Notes under the pieces: model-generated
What the model was told of the DNA's origin: nothing
Database searches by the model: none
The model's input: the letters and a program-made list of their open reading frames with translations, nothing else
Shown here: piece after piece, positions 8,201-17,914 of the stretch
Layout: every line of letters starts with the position of its first letter
How positions within the stretch are numbered: position 1 is the stretch's first letter
Made by a program: the position numbers and the translations under genes
Assembly (NCBI RefSeq): GCF_002913745.1
Contig: NZ_PPCG01000080.1
Location: 1-51,673, forward strand
Reading direction: 5' to 3'
Origin: Campylobacter concisus
GTDB taxonomy: Bacteria > Campylobacterota > Campylobacteria > Campylobacterales > Campylobacteraceae
DNA length: 51,673 nt

Positions 8201-10378
8201 ATGCCTTTAAAAGTCAAGCTAAATATAGCGGGAATGAGCTGCGTAAATTGCTCAAACGCTATCGAGAAGGTTTCTAAAAAGATAGATGGGGTGCTTGAAG
8301 CAAATGTAAATTTCGCAAACGCAAGCGGTGAGTTTGTCCTAAAAGACGCTAGCGTGCGTGAAGTTTTAGAGCAAAAGATAAAGAAGCTTGGCTACTTTGT
8401 GGCGACAAATATTGATGAATTTGAAGCCAAAAGAGACGAGCATATAACCTCGATAAGAAATAAATTTATATTTGCATTTATCACAAGCATCGTGATAATG
8501 GCGCTTGAGATGTTCGCGCCTCATAACTTGCTAGTAAATTTACTCATGCTAGTTTTAGCGTTTTTGGTGCTAGCTTTTAGTGGCAAAGACTTCTTTGTTC
8601 ACGCCATAGAGGCTGTTAAAAACAAAAACTACGATATGAACGTGCTTGTAGCTCTTGGAAGCGGCAGTGCATTTTTATACTCGCTTTTTGTTGTGATCTT
8701 TTCAAATTTCATCCCAGATGATCTAAAAAACGTCTATATCTCGGGCGCAGCGATGATAATAGCCTTTGTTTTGCTAGGTAAGTATCTTGAAGAGCGCTCA
8801 AAGGCAAAAGCAGGCGACTACCTAAAGACGCTACTTAAAATTTCGCCAAAGACCGCCTTTTTGGTCATGCCAGATGGACATAGTAAAGAGGTAAATGTAA
8901 ATGAGCTAAAAGTAGGCGACATCGTCATCGTAAAAAATGGCTACAACATCCCAAGTGATGGCGTGATAGTTCAAGGTGGCGCTGAGATAGATGCTTCTAT
9001 GCTTACAGGAGAGAGCTTGCCAGTTTATAAAGAGGTGGGAGATAGCGTATTTGCCGGCACTCTAAACACAAATGGCTACATAAGCGTCAAGGTGACAAAG
9101 AGTTCTTTTGAAAGCTTACTATCTCAAATTTTAAGCCTACTAAGCGACGCTAGCTCTAAAAAGATGCCTATCGGACGGCTGGCTGACAAGATAGCAAACA
9201 TCTTTGTGCCAAGTGTCGTGGCGATCTCAGTTCTTACATTTTTGATATGGATAATTTTTAGTGGAAATTTCGCCTATGCGATCTCTAGCGCGATCTGCGT
9301 GCTTATCATCTCATGCCCATGCGCACTGGGGCTTGCCACGCCAATAGCAATCGTAAGCTCGCTCGCGCGTGGTGCAAAAGCTGGGATTTTGGTGAAAAAT
9401 CCAGAGGTTTTGGAGCTTATAAAAGATGCTAAATTTGTAGCATTTGACAAAACTGGCACGCTAAGTAAGGGGCTAATCAGCGTCAAAAGTTCAAATTTGA
9501 GCGAAAAAGAGCTAGAGCTAGTGGCATCTGCTGAAAATTTAAGCGAGCATCCGATCTCAAAAGCGATCGTAAGATACGCAAAACAAAATTACATAAATTT
9601 ACAAAAGCTAAATGGCAAATTCCAAAACGTAGTTGGTCAAGGCATCGTCTATGAAGACGAGAGTAACAAGATAATAATAGGTAACGAAAAGCTGCTCGCA
9701 GCAAACGATATCTTGCTAAATGAAGCTGATAGTTTGGCGATAAAAGAGGCTACAAATGATGGCAGTGGCGTCATACTTTGTGCGCTAAATCAAAAATTTA
9801 GCGGCTTTTTAACGTTAAGTGATGAGCTAAAAAATGAAGCAAATGACGTTATAAACGAGCTTTCAAGGCTAAATTTACAAAGCGTGATCCTCTCAGGCGA
9901 TGATAAAAAAGTAGTGGCAAATATCGCTAGCAAGCTAAATGTTAGCGAATACTACGCAAATATGCTGCCAGAGGACAAATTTAACAAGGTAAAAGAGCTC
10001 ATGGGACGTGGCGGCGTCATTTTTGTAGGGGACGGCATAAACGACTCACCATCGCTTAAAGAAGCAAGTGTTGGCATCGCTATGAACTCAGGCTCAGACA
10101 TCGCTAAAGGCGCTGGTGATATCGTGCTTGTAAAAAACGATCTGCGCGGCGTAAGTGGGCTTGTAAAGCTTGCGAATGCGACTATTGCTAACATAAAAGA
10201 GAATTTGTTTTGGGCATTTATGTATAACGCCATTTGCATACCGGTGGCTGCTGGCGTGCTTTATCCGGTATTTGGACTGCTTTTAAGTCCAGTTTATGGC
10301 TCGATGGCGATGTGCTTAAGCTCGGTCACTGTCGTGCTAAATGCGCTTAGACTTAGATATTTGCAACTTAAGGATTAA
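8201..10378 (+). CDS. copA: Copper-exporting P1B-type ATPase
   Basis: Inner-membrane ATPase that pumps Cu(I) out of the cytoplasm. 725 aa in the usual order: one N-terminal HMA domain (GMSCVNC, Cys14/Cys17), membrane segments from about 85, the actuator domain TGES near 265, TM6 metal site CPC at 372-374, phosphorylation Asp416 in DKTGT, the SEHP nucleotide-binding signature, hinge GDGINDSP, and TM7/TM8 residues YN and MxxSS that mark Cu(I) specificity. It follows the CopZ-like gene after one base. No copper-responsive regulator gene is visible nearby. Confidence 0.96.
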   Translation: MPLKVKLNIAGMSCVNCSNAIEKVSKKIDGVLEANVNFANASGEFVLKDASVREVLEQKIKKLGYFVATNIDEFEAKRDEHITSIRNKFIFAFITSIVIMALEMFAPHNLLVNLLMLVLAFLVLAFSGKDFFVHAIEAVKNKNYDMNVLVALGSGSAFLYSLFVVIFSNFIPDDLKNVYISGAAMIIAFVLLGKYLEERSKAKAGDYLKTLLKISPKTAFLVMPDGHSKEVNVNELKVGDIVIVKNGYNIPSDGVIVQGGAEIDASMLTGESLPVYKEVGDSVFAGTLNTNGYISVKVTKSSFESLLSQILSLLSDASSKKMPIGRLADKIANIFVPSVVAISVLTFLIWIIFSGNFAYAISSAICVLIISCPCALGLATPIAIVSSLARGAKAGILVKNPEVLELIKDAKFVAFDKTGTLSKGLISVKSSNLSEKELELVASAENLSEHPISKAIVRYAKQNYINLQKLNGKFQNVVGQGIVYEDESNKIIIGNEKLLAANDILLNEADSLAIKEATNDGSGVILCALNQKFSGFLTLSDELKNEANDVINELSRLNLQSVILSGDDKKVVANIASKLNVSEYYANMLPEDKFNKVKELMGRGGVIFVGDGINDSPSLKEASVGIAMNSGSDIAKGAGDIVLVKNDLRGVSGLVKLANATIANIKENLFWAFMYNAICIPVAAGVLYPVFGLLLSPVYGSMAMCLSSVTVVLNALRLRYLQLKD

Positions 10379-10380
10379 AT

Positions 10381-10920
10381 TTGAGACTTGGAGAGCTTTA
10401 CAGTGTCGTAGCGGCTGCACTTGCTACAAATTTTAATGGCATCTTAGGTGTCTCATCTTTTATGCGTATCAAAAAGACAAGTGCGTGGATAACGCAGACA
10501 AAGAGCGATGCTAATGTAAAAGGAAATGAGCTTTACACTAAATTTATCAAAGGTGAGAGTAGCGCGACTCTGTGTGATGATTTTGTCATTTTGAAGGCAA
10601 AATTTGAAGCAAGTTACTATTTCTCAAATGCAAAAGATGATTTGGCACAATTTTATAAGGCTATAAATTTTGAGCCAAAAATGGGAGAGGTTGATAGCAT
10701 CTCAAATCAGCTCATTTTGATAGCAAATATCTTAAAAAAAGAGGCGACAAAAGAGTCTATGCAGCTTCTTGCTGCTTTTAGTCTCTCATTTTTCTTACCT
10801 TATGCAGAACAACTTGCAAAAGAGCTTGAACAAAATGCTAGTAGTAACTTCTATAAATCAATGGGATATTTTTTAGAGGATTTTTGTTTGGTTTTAAAAA
10901 CTATTATCGGTAAGGCTTAG
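10381..10920 (+). CDS. Uncharacterised helical protein, possibly TorD-like
   Basis: 179-aa soluble, mostly helical protein that I do not firmly recognise. The start is TTG at 10381, two bases after the copA stop, with AAGGA overlapping the end of copA; so it is probably translated with copA. The C-terminal part (acidic-aromatic FFLPYAEQLAKELEQNA followed by FYKSMGYFLEDF) resembles the arrangement of TorD/DmsD-type redox-enzyme chaperones, in which a helix bearing Pro and aromatics precedes FYxxL; the match is by eye and weak. Its stop lies two bases from the stop of the opposing gene. Confidence 0.7.
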   Translation: MRLGELYSVVAAALATNFNGILGVSSFMRIKKTSAWITQTKSDANVKGNELYTKFIKGESSATLCDDFVILKAKFEASYYFSNAKDDLAQFYKAINFEPKMGEVDSISNQLILIANILKKEATKESMQLLAAFSLSFFLPYAEQLAKELEQNASSNFYKSMGYFLEDFCLVLKTIIGKA

Positions 10921-10930
10921 TCTTAAGCCT
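10913..10930. terminator. Hairpin shared by two converging genes
   Basis: AGGCTTA (10913-10919) pairs with TAAGCCT (10924-10930) over a GTCT loop. The stem contains the stop codons of both converging genes. Neither side has a proper T-tract, so termination efficiency is uncertain; it may protect both mRNA ends instead. Confidence 0.45.
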
Positions 10931-11312
10931 GTGCCATTTCGGTCATTTGAGTTTTAATACTTAAAATGTTATTTTGAATGCTTGATTGCTCTAAATTTAG
11001 ATGATGAAGCATCTGCATAGAATCACGATCTTTCAGGTGTTGGATGCTTGAAATTTGATCAGCTATATCGCTTCTTTGATCTTGTAATTTTTCTAAATTT
11101 TTTTGTAACTCTGTGACATCTTCTTTTCTAATAATTGTAGGTTTTTGCCTAACTTCTTCTCTTTGTTCGACATGCACATCATTACTTCTAACGATATCTT
11201 TTGTACCATAGCCAGAAGATACTAATATGCTGGTTTTAGCGCTACCTGATGATAAAGACGCAAAACCATCATGATAAAAAATATTTGAACTTATATTAGC
11301 ATCTATTTGCAT
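10923..11312 (-). CDS. Uncharacterised coiled-coil protein
   Basis: 129 aa, not recognised. The N-terminal 45 residues are rich in Ser, Asn and Gly (SSGYGTKDIVRSN); residues about 60-129 form a probable amphipathic coiled coil (ELQKNLEKLQDQRSDIADQISSIQ onward) ending in MTEMAQA. No signal peptide or membrane segment. AAGGA precedes the ATG. It is monocistronic, flanked by an AT-rich 190-base gap shared with argH. The coding sequence itself is more AT-rich than neighbouring housekeeping genes, which could mean recent acquisition or weak constraint. Sequence alone gives no function. Confidence 0.7.
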   Translation of the reverse strand: MQIDANISSNIFYHDGFASLSSGSAKTSILVSSGYGTKDIVRSNDVHVEQREEVRQKPTIIRKEDVTELQKNLEKLQDQRSDIADQISSIQHLKDRDSMQMLHHLNLEQSSIQNNILSIKTQMTEMAQA

Positions 11313-11472
11313 ATTATTTTTCCTTAAGCTATTAAACTTTTATTTATTGCTTTATATAAAATTTAATATAACTTTTTATCTTGATTTATATCATAATCTT
11401 ATAAAAATAAAGTCAATTCAAAGCATTTATATTACTTTTAAAGCTAATTGAGCGCCTTAAGCACTATTTTGT

Positions 11473-11478
11473 TAAAAT
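11473..11478 (+). promoter_or_regulatory. Probable -10 box of argH
   Basis: TAAAAT at 11473-11478, 28 bases before the argH ATG, downstream of a long AT-rich stretch (11330-11420) typical of Campylobacter promoters. Confidence 0.4.
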
Positions 11479-11505
11479 CGCGCAAAACTAATCAAAGGCA
11501 AAGCT

Positions 11506-12906
11506 ATGAAAAAAGATGAAAATGCACATAAAAAGATGTGGGAGGGTAGATTTAGTGAGGCTAGCTCGAAGTTACTTGAGGAATTTAACGCTTCTATAAA
11601 TTTTGATAAAAATCTTTTTGAAGAGGATATCGCTGGCAGTAAGGCGCACGCTAAAATGCTAGGAAATTGCGGAATTTTGAAAAAAGACGAGTCAGAGGCG
11701 ATCATCAAGGGGCTTGATGAGGTTTTGGCTGAGATAAGGGCTGGTAAATTTGCTTTTAAGATAGAGGACGAGGATATCCACATGGCAGTTGAAAAGCGTC
11801 TTAGTGAGATCATTGGCGCCGAGCTTGGCGGCAGGCTTCACACAGCTAGAAGTAGAAATGACCAAGTTGCACTTGATTTTAAATTTTATGTTTTGAAGAA
11901 AAATTTAGAAATTTCTTCACTCATTAAAGAGCTCATCGCCACGCTTGCAAATTTAGCCAAAAATCACAAAGATACGCTAATGCCAGGCTACACGCACCTT
12001 CAGCATGCCCAGCCAGTAAGCCTTAGCTACCATTTACTAGCCTACGCGTTTATGTTTAAGAGGGATTTTGAGCGATTTGTCAGCTCGTATGAGCGAAACA
12101 ACCTAAGTCCGCTTGGCTCAGCAGCCCTTGCTGGCACGCCGCACAAGATAGATAGAACTATCGTTGTAAGCGAGCTTGGCTTTGCAGGTTGCACGCAAAA
12201 TGCGATGGATAGCGTGAGCGACCGCGACTTTGCGCTTGAAATTTTATTTAACATTAGCGTTTTTATGACGCACGCTTCTAGGCTTTGTGAGGAGCTCATA
12301 CTCTGGAGCTCGCAAGAATTTGGCTTTGTAAGCATTAGTGATGCTTATAGCACGGGTAGCTCCATCATGCCCCAAAAGAAAAATCCAGACGTCGCCGAGC
12401 TCATACGCGGCAAAACTGGGCGTGTAAATGGAAATTTAGTAGCGCTGCTAACGACTATGAAGGGCTTGCCACTTGCTTACAATAAAGATATGCAAGAAGA
12501 TAAAGAGGGCGTTTTTGATAGTGTTTCGACCATTTTAAGCTCAGCTACTATCCTAAATGAGATGATAAAAACGGCTAAATTTAATGAAAAAAATATGTTA
12601 AAAGCGACAAAAACAGGGCATCTAAGTGCTACTGATCTAGCGGACTATCTAGTGCGTGAGAAAAATATCCCATTTAGAACGGCGCACTTTATCACCGGCA
12701 AGGCTGTCGCAAAGGCTGAAAGCTTGGGGCTTGATCTAAGTGAGCTAAACAAAGAGCAGCTAAAAAGTGTCGATGAAAATTTAGATGAAAATGCCATAAA
12801 ATTTCTAGATCTGCACGCTTCAAAAGAGGCTCGCACTTCAAAAGGCGGCACGGCAAATAAAAGCGTTGAAGAGCAAATTCAAATTTTAGACGACTGGCTT
12901 AAGTAA
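11506..12906 (+). CDS. argH: Argininosuccinate lyase
   Basis: Last step of arginine synthesis: argininosuccinate to arginine and fumarate, cytoplasmic homotetramer. 466 aa, normal family length. The superfamily signature [12 protein letters not shown] (about residues 284-295) with the mobile-loop serine is intact, as are the N-terminal [18 protein letters not shown] and [10 protein letters not shown] blocks that complete the composite active site. Single gene with its own promoter, 46 bases upstream of the chemoreceptor gene, which has a separate promoter. Confidence 0.97.
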   Translation: MKKDENAHKKMWEGRFSEASSKLLEEFNASINFDKNLFEEDIAGSKAHAKMLGNCGILKKDESEAIIKGLDEVLAEIRAGKFAFKIEDEDIHMAVEKRLSEIIGAELGGRLHTARSRNDQVALDFKFYVLKKNLEISSLIKELIATLANLAKNHKDTLMPGYTHLQHAQPVSLSYHLLAYAFMFKRDFERFVSSYERNNLSPLGSAALAGTPHKIDRTIVVSELGFAGCTQNAMDSVSDRDFALEILFNISVFMTHASRLCEELILWSSQEFGFVSISDAYSTGSSIMPQKKNPDVAELIRGKTGRVNGNLVALLTTMKGLPLAYNKDMQEDKEGVFDSVSTILSSATILNEMIKTAKFNEKNMLKATKTGHLSATDLADYLVREKNIPFRTAHFITGKAVAKAESLGLDLSELNKEQLKSVDENLDENAIKFLDLHASKEARTSKGGTANKSVEEQIQILDDWLK

Positions 12907-12913
12907 AAAGAGT

Positions 12914-12946
12914 TATAATTACGCAAAATTTACAAATTTTAAAGGA
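12914..12946 (+). promoter_or_regulatory. Promoter -10 and binding site of the chemoreceptor gene
   Basis: Perfect TATAAT at 12914-12919, then AAAGGA at 12941-12946 six bases before the ATG at 12953. Confidence 0.65.
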
Positions 12947-12952
12947 CGAAAA

Positions 12953-14035
12953 ATGTTTTTTGACAGCAAAAGCAAAGAGCTTGGTAGTAAAAATGAGGCC
13001 TTAGAAAGAGAAAATGAAGCTTTAAAAGCTGAAATTTTAGCACTTAAAAATGAGCTAAAAAATGCCAAAACTTGCGAGCCAAAAGAGCAAGCTAAGGATA
13101 AGCAAGAGGCTGTAAATTTGCTACTTACTAGCTATCAAGATGGTATGAATTTCTTACAATCAACCATCGAAGAAAACCTAAAAATGCTTGAAAATATAAA
13201 CCATTTAAATGAAAAAACCTTCAAAGAAACAGGCGAGCTAAAGTCTCAAACGGCTGAAATTTTAAGCTCGATCGAGCAAGTGAGCCAGATGAGCGGCGAT
13301 CTCTCAAACGACGCCTCTTCGCTTGATGGAAGCGTAAATTCTATCGTTGAGATCATAAATCTCATAAAAGACATCTCAGATCAGACAAATTTGCTAGCGC
13401 TAAATGCTGCTATAGAGGCGGCTCGTGCTGGTGAGCATGGACGAGGCTTTGCTGTCGTTGCAGATGAGGTTAGAAAGCTTGCTGAGCGCACGCAAAAGGC
13501 TACACTTGAGGTTGAAGTAAATATAAATGGCCTTAAGCAAAGTGCAAACACAATGATCGAAATGAGTGAGAGTTTCTCTAAAATTTCAGCAAATGCGATG
13601 CAAATTTTAGGCGGTTTTGAGGGCAACATCTCAAGCGTAAATGCCAACACGCAAAACATCCTAAATCAAGCCCTAAACGTAACAAACGAGGTCAATGTAA
13701 GTAACGGCAAGATAGATCACATCAACATGAAGCTAAATGGCTACCGAGGCGTCTTGCTTGGCGAGATAAATAAAATTCAAGACGTGCATGAGTGTAGATT
13801 TGGCAAGTGGTATGAAAAAGATGTGAAAAATACCATCATAAAAGATCCAAGAACTCTCTCAAGCATAGCTGCGCACCACGAAAATGTCCATCACGGACTA
13901 GATAAGGCTATGGCGATTTTCGCTGATAAAGATAAGGGACATTTAGCAGGTGTCGAGATACTAAAAGATGTCGAGCACTCAAGTAAGGCAGGCTTTGAAG
14001 AGTTACTTGAGGCGGTAAAAGCTGCTAGGAAATAA
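12953..14035 (+). CDS. Soluble methyl-accepting chemotaxis protein with zinc-binding CZB domain
   Basis: Cytoplasmic chemoreceptor, 360 aa, without any membrane segment or signal peptide. Residues about 5-45 form a coiled coil; about 60-240 is the signalling domain with the conserved hairpin tip [20 protein letters not shown] and [18 protein letters not shown], which contacts CheA/CheW. The C-terminal 105 residues form a CZB domain: His256, then Cys281 in CRFGKW and His309/His313 in HENVH are the expected zinc ligands. It resembles H. pylori TlpD and C. jejuni Tlp6. In such proteins zinc-cysteine chemistry senses oxidants or pH; for this one that is inference. Confidence 0.93.
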   Translation: MFFDSKSKELGSKNEALERENEALKAEILALKNELKNAKTCEPKEQAKDKQEAVNLLLTSYQDGMNFLQSTIEENLKMLENINHLNEKTFKETGELKSQTAEILSSIEQVSQMSGDLSNDASSLDGSVNSIVEIINLIKDISDQTNLLALNAAIEAARAGEHGRGFAVVADEVRKLAERTQKATLEVEVNINGLKQSANTMIEMSESFSKISANAMQILGGFEGNISSVNANTQNILNQALNVTNEVNVSNGKIDHINMKLNGYRGVLLGEINKIQDVHECRFGKWYEKDVKNTIIKDPRTLSSIAAHHENVHHGLDKAMAIFADKDKGHLAGVEILKDVEHSSKAGFEELLEAVKAARK

Positions 14036-14084
14036 ATTTATTTAAATTTATGATGTTTTAAAAGTAAAAATTTGAAGTGAAATT

Positions 14085-14113
14085 TAGACTCAAAAAGAGT
14101 CTAACTTTTATTT
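14085..14113. terminator. Terminator between the chemoreceptor and HIT genes
   Basis: TAGACTC (14085-14091) pairs with GAGTCTA (14097-14103) over an A5 loop. The plus side continues ACTTTTATTTTT, giving a good T-tract for the chemoreceptor mRNA; the hairpin also lies just past the stop of the opposing HIT gene. Confidence 0.65.
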
Positions 14114-14467
14114 TTAAAATGTGCTTTGTGGATCAGCTACGCCTTCGCTCCAGCCAAGTTTTGCGCCAGCAAGTAGGTGAAAGTGTAGGTGCATAACCTC
14201 TTGACCGCCGTTTTCGCCGCAGTTTGTTATGAGGCGGTATCCGCTCTTATCAACGCCCATTAAGCTCGCCACTTCTTGGATAAATTTAGTCATCTCACCC
14301 ATCAAAACTGGATCCATCTCTTGGAAGTTTTTGTAGTGCTTTTTAGGGATGATTAGGATGTGGATCGGTGCTTTTGGGTTGATGTCGTTAAAAGCTAGAA
14401 ATTTCTCGCTTTCAAGCACTTTGTTGCAAGGAATTTCACCAGCAACGATCTTTTCAAATATGGTCAT
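14114..14467 (-). CDS. HIT-family nucleotide hydrolase (HinT-like)
   Basis: Small purine nucleoside phosphoramidase/dinucleotide hydrolase of the histidine triad family, 117 aa, cytoplasmic dimer in relatives. The triad HLHFH has His93, His95 and His97; the N-terminal FEKIVAGEIPCNKV and HILIIPKKH blocks are typical. AGGAG and a minus-strand TATAAT (14493-14498) support the start. The gene lies divergent from pheS, as its C. jejuni counterpart does in my recollection. The physiological substrate is unknown. Confidence 0.95.
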   Translation of the reverse strand: MTIFEKIVAGEIPCNKVLESEKFLAFNDINPKAPIHILIIPKKHYKNFQEMDPVLMGEMTKFIQEVASLMGVDKSGYRLITNCGENGGQEVMHLHFHLLAGAKLGWSEGVADPQSTF

Positions 14468-14492
14468 TTTAGCTCCTTTGAAAGTTTGAGAA

Positions 14493-14498
14493 ATTATA
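14493..14498 (-). promoter_or_regulatory. -10 box of the HIT gene
   Basis: TATAAT on the minus strand 26 bases before the ATG, followed by AAAGGAG. Confidence 0.6.
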
Positions 14499-14549
14499 TC
14501 AAAGTGTGCTTAAATTTCGCGCTTTTTATCTTGATTTTAACTCTTTTTC

Positions 14550-14557
14550 TATAAAAT
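14550..14557 (+). promoter_or_regulatory. Probable promoter of the pheS operon
   Basis: TATAAAAT at 14550-14557, about 29 bases before the pheS TTG; AAAGG at 14574-14578 provides the ribosome binding site. I see no phenylalanine leader peptide or T-box in this 118-base gap. Confidence 0.45.
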
Positions 14558-14585
14558 CGATGCAAAAATTCATAAAGGTAAAAAA

Positions 14586-15581
14586 TTGCAAGATTTCATT
14601 AACAAAATCAAAAATGAAATTTCAACTCTTGATGATCTTGAGAAGGTCAGGGTAGAAATTTTTGGCAAAAAGGGCATCTTGGCGCAAGGCTTTGCAAAGC
14701 TAAAAGAGCTTGGCGAGGATGAGAAAAAGGAATTTGCAGCAAATTTAAACAAGCAAAGAGATGAGCTAAGTGCGCTTATAGAAGCCAAAAAGGCCGAGCT
14801 TAGCGAGCAAGAGATAGATAGTAAGATGAAAAAAGAGGCCGCTGATATCACGCTCTTTAACGAGCCTGTTGCTAGCGGGGCGCTGCACCCTGTGATGGCC
14901 ACGATGGATAAGATAATTGAGTATTTTTTAGCTCTAAATTTCTCGCTCGAGACTGGGCCGCTTATAGAAGATGATTTTCACAACTTTGAGGCGCTAAATT
15001 TACCAAAATACCACCCAGCAAGGGATATGCAAGATACATTTTACCTAGATGATTTTAGACTTTTAAGGACGCATACGAGCCCAGTTCAGGTGCGAACTAT
15101 GTTAAATCAAAAGCCGCCTATTCGCATGATAGCGCCAGGCACGGTCTTTAGACGTGATATGGACTTAACGCATACACCGATGTTTCACCAGGTCGAGGGC
15201 CTTGTGGTGGAGGATGCCGAGAAAGTTAGCTTTGCAAATTTAAAATCAATGTTAGAGGGCTTTTTAAAGCACATGTTTGGCAACGTTGAAGTGCGTTTTC
15301 GCCCTAGCTTTTTCCCATTTACGGAGCCTAGCGCAGAGGTTGATATTAGTTGTATATTCTGTCATGGCAAGGGCTGCAGGGTGTGCAAGCAGACTACTTG
15401 GCTTGAGGTGCTTGGATGTGGCGTCGTTGATCCAAATGTATTTAAGGCGGTTGGCTATAAAAATGTAAGTGGATATGCCTTTGGCCTTGGCGTTGAGAGA
15501 TTTGCGATGTTGCTTCATAGAGTGCCTGATCTAAGGTCACTTTTTGAGGGAGATTTAAGATTGTTGGAGCAGTTTAAATGA
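14586..15581 (+). CDS. pheS: Phenylalanine-tRNA ligase alpha subunit
   Basis: Catalytic subunit of the (alpha-beta)2 PheRS, charging tRNA-Phe. 331 aa. The N-terminal coiled coil (about 1-90) binds tRNA. The class II catalytic core follows: motif 2 [21 protein letters not shown] and motif 3 [12 protein letters not shown] near the C-terminus. The start is TTG at 14586, seven bases after AAAGG; no ATG fits. The stop overlaps the pheT ATG by four bases (ATGA), coupling equal synthesis of the two subunits. Confidence 0.97.
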   Translation: MQDFINKIKNEISTLDDLEKVRVEIFGKKGILAQGFAKLKELGEDEKKEFAANLNKQRDELSALIEAKKAELSEQEIDSKMKKEAADITLFNEPVASGALHPVMATMDKIIEYFLALNFSLETGPLIEDDFHNFEALNLPKYHPARDMQDTFYLDDFRLLRTHTSPVQVRTMLNQKPPIRMIAPGTVFRRDMDLTHTPMFHQVEGLVVEDAEKVSFANLKSMLEGFLKHMFGNVEVRFRPSFFPFTEPSAEVDISCIFCHGKGCRVCKQTTWLEVLGCGVVDPNVFKAVGYKNVSGYAFGLGVERFAMLLHRVPDLRSLFEGDLRLLEQFK

Positions 15582-17914
15582 TAATTTCAAAGCATTGGTT
15601 AAACGAGTGGGTCGACCTTAGCGAGGTTAGCGGCGAGACACTTTCAAAGACATTAAATTCAATCGGTTTAGAAGTTGATAGCTATAAAGAGATAAATTTA
15701 CCAAAGAGCATCGTAGTTGGCTACGTAAAAAGTAGAGAAAAGCACCCAGACGCCGATAAGCTAAGCGTTTGTCAGGTTGATGTTGGCAGCGAAACGCTTC
15801 AGATCGTGTGTGGGGCTAAAAACGTCGAGGCTGGTCAGTTTGTGCCAGTCGCGCTCATTGGCACGACTATGCCAAATGGTCTTGAGATCAAAAAGGCAAA
15901 GCTGCGAGGCATCGAGTCATGTGGTATGATCTGCTCTTCAACTGAGCTAGGACTACCTAAGACAAATGACGGTATCTTGCCACTTGATGAGAGTATCGGC
16001 AAACTAAAACTTGGCACAAGTCTTGGCGAATTTGAAGCGTTTAAAGATGTGATCATCGAGGTTGATGTCACAGCAAATAGGGGCGACTGCCAAAATTTAC
16101 ACGGCATCGCAAGAGAAATTTGCACCGCACTTGATCTAAATATGAAAGATAGCCACGAAAATGAAGATAGCGAAAATTTACTAGGCATCGGCAGGATCGC
16201 GTCTGTGCGAACTGAAGATAAGGTAAATGGCTCGTTTTTGTATAAAGCCTTTGAGCTAAAAAATGCATTAAGTGAAAATTTATTAACTAGGTTGAGACTA
16301 GCTCTAATTGATTGCCAAAAGACAAATTTAGTAGAAAGACTGCTTGAATACGCGACATTTTGCACGGGCGTCTTGTTTAGAGCTTATGATCACGCTAAGC
16401 TTGTGGGCGAGGGTGAAAAAGCAGTTTTTGACATCAAAAATGGCGAAAATGGCGAGTGCGTGGTCTTTTGTGAGGATAAAAATTTAGGCGTTGCTGGAAT
16501 TTACCAAAGCGATGAAGCTAGAGTTGATGAGGGCTCAAAGGTGATCTTGGTAGAGGCTAGCTATGTAAAACCAGATGTTGTCTCAAAGGCCATTTTTGAA
16601 AATAAAAATTTACCAAAAGGCGATCAAGTTTATCGCTCAAGCCGCGGCAGCGAGCCAAATTTAGCTTACGGGGCGGACTATCTTTTTAAAAGGCTAGCTA
16701 GCTTTAAAGATAGCCTAAGTCTTTTTGCTGGCTCACAGCAATCACTTCTAAATACCGAACCTATCACGCTTAGCATCTCGCTTGGCGAGCTTAAAAATAT
16801 GATCGGTCAAGAGGTTGCAAGAAACGATGTCGTTAAAATTTTAAAGAAACTTGGCTTTGAGATCGCGGTAAATGTCGAGCAAGAGAGCTTTAATGTAAAA
16901 GTGCCGTTATTTCGCCATGATATCGTAAATTCGCATGATATCTGCGAGGAGATCGTAAGGATAATAGGTATCGACAATATCGCCTCAACGCCACTAAATT
17001 TCTCTGAGAAAAATAGGCTAAATAAGACATATTTTGACTATAAAAATGCTTTAAATTTAAGGCACCGTGCAGCTGACAATGGCTTTTTTGAAAGCGTGCA
17101 CTACGTATTTGACAGCCTTGATGAGTTAAGTGAGCTAAATTTCAAACCTTGCAAGATCAAGATACTAAATCCTATAAATAACGAGCTAAACACGCTTAGA
17201 CCAGCACTTGTTAATCACCTTCTAAGCTCAAGCGAGAAAAACATCAAAAACTCAAAACGCTCAGTTAGACTTTTTGAGCTTGGCGAAGTTTTTGACGAAA
17301 ATGCAAACCAAGGCTTAAATTTAGGCTTTGTCGTATCTGGGCTTTTAAAAGAGCCAACACTTATAAACGGCGCAAAGGGCGAAGAGGCAAATTTCTACGC
17401 ATTTGCAGCGATGGTTCAAAATGTCATAGGCAAATTTGAGCTAAAACCTTACCGCGAAATATCGTATCTTAGCCCATACGAGCAAGCGCGTATCTATCAA
17501 AATGGCGAAAAGATCGGCTATATCGGCAGAGTCGATGCAAGAGTAGAGGCAAAAAGGGATCTGCCTAAAACTTATGTTTGTGAGATTGATTTTTCAAAGC
17601 TTAAATTTGAGCCGGTCTTAGCAGTGCCTTACTCAAAATTCCAAAGCACTACAAGGGATCTTAGCCTCATCGTGCCTGAAAATTTCGAGGCTGGACGAAT
17701 TTATGAGTGCATAAGAGGGCTAAATTTAAAAGAGCTAAAAGAGTTCTTGCCGGTTGATATCTATAAAGATGCGAAACTAAACGGTGCGATTAGCCTTAGC
17801 CTTAAATTTACATTCCAAGATATGGAAAAAACGCTTGAAGATGACGATATAAACGCACTTATGGATAAAATTTTAAGCGAGCTAAAAGAGAAACTAAATA
17901 TCGGAATAAGATGA
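15578..17914 (+). CDS. pheT: Phenylalanine-tRNA ligase beta subunit
   Basis: Partner of PheS, 778 aa. Domains in order: EMAP-type tRNA-binding domain at about 40-150 ([16 protein letters not shown]), B1/B3-B4 editing region in the middle (200-390), B5 around 400-470, the degenerate catalytic-like core, and a C-terminal anticodon-binding (FDX-ACB) domain at about 690-778 beginning [14 protein letters not shown]. Overlaps pheS and aroA by four bases each. Confidence 0.97.
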   Translation: MIISKHWLNEWVDLSEVSGETLSKTLNSIGLEVDSYKEINLPKSIVVGYVKSREKHPDADKLSVCQVDVGSETLQIVCGAKNVEAGQFVPVALIGTTMPNGLEIKKAKLRGIESCGMICSSTELGLPKTNDGILPLDESIGKLKLGTSLGEFEAFKDVIIEVDVTANRGDCQNLHGIAREICTALDLNMKDSHENEDSENLLGIGRIASVRTEDKVNGSFLYKAFELKNALSENLLTRLRLALIDCQKTNLVERLLEYATFCTGVLFRAYDHAKLVGEGEKAVFDIKNGENGECVVFCEDKNLGVAGIYQSDEARVDEGSKVILVEASYVKPDVVSKAIFENKNLPKGDQVYRSSRGSEPNLAYGADYLFKRLASFKDSLSLFAGSQQSLLNTEPITLSISLGELKNMIGQEVARNDVVKILKKLGFEIAVNVEQESFNVKVPLFRHDIVNSHDICEEIVRIIGIDNIASTPLNFSEKNRLNKTYFDYKNALNLRHRAADNGFFESVHYVFDSLDELSELNFKPCKIKILNPINNELNTLRPALVNHLLSSSEKNIKNSKRSVRLFELGEVFDENANQGLNLGFVVSGLLKEPTLINGAKGEEANFYAFAAMVQNVIGKFELKPYREISYLSPYEQARIYQNGEKIGYIGRVDARVEAKRDLPKTYVCEIDFSKLKFEPVLAVPYSKFQSTTRDLSLIVPENFEAGRIYECIRGLNLKELKEFLPVDIYKDAKLNGAISLSLKFTFQDMEKTLEDDDINALMDKILSELKEKLNIGIR

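Noticed and set aside
12953-14035. Transmembrane chemoreceptor
   Set aside because: No hydrophobic segment exists anywhere in the protein; it is soluble.
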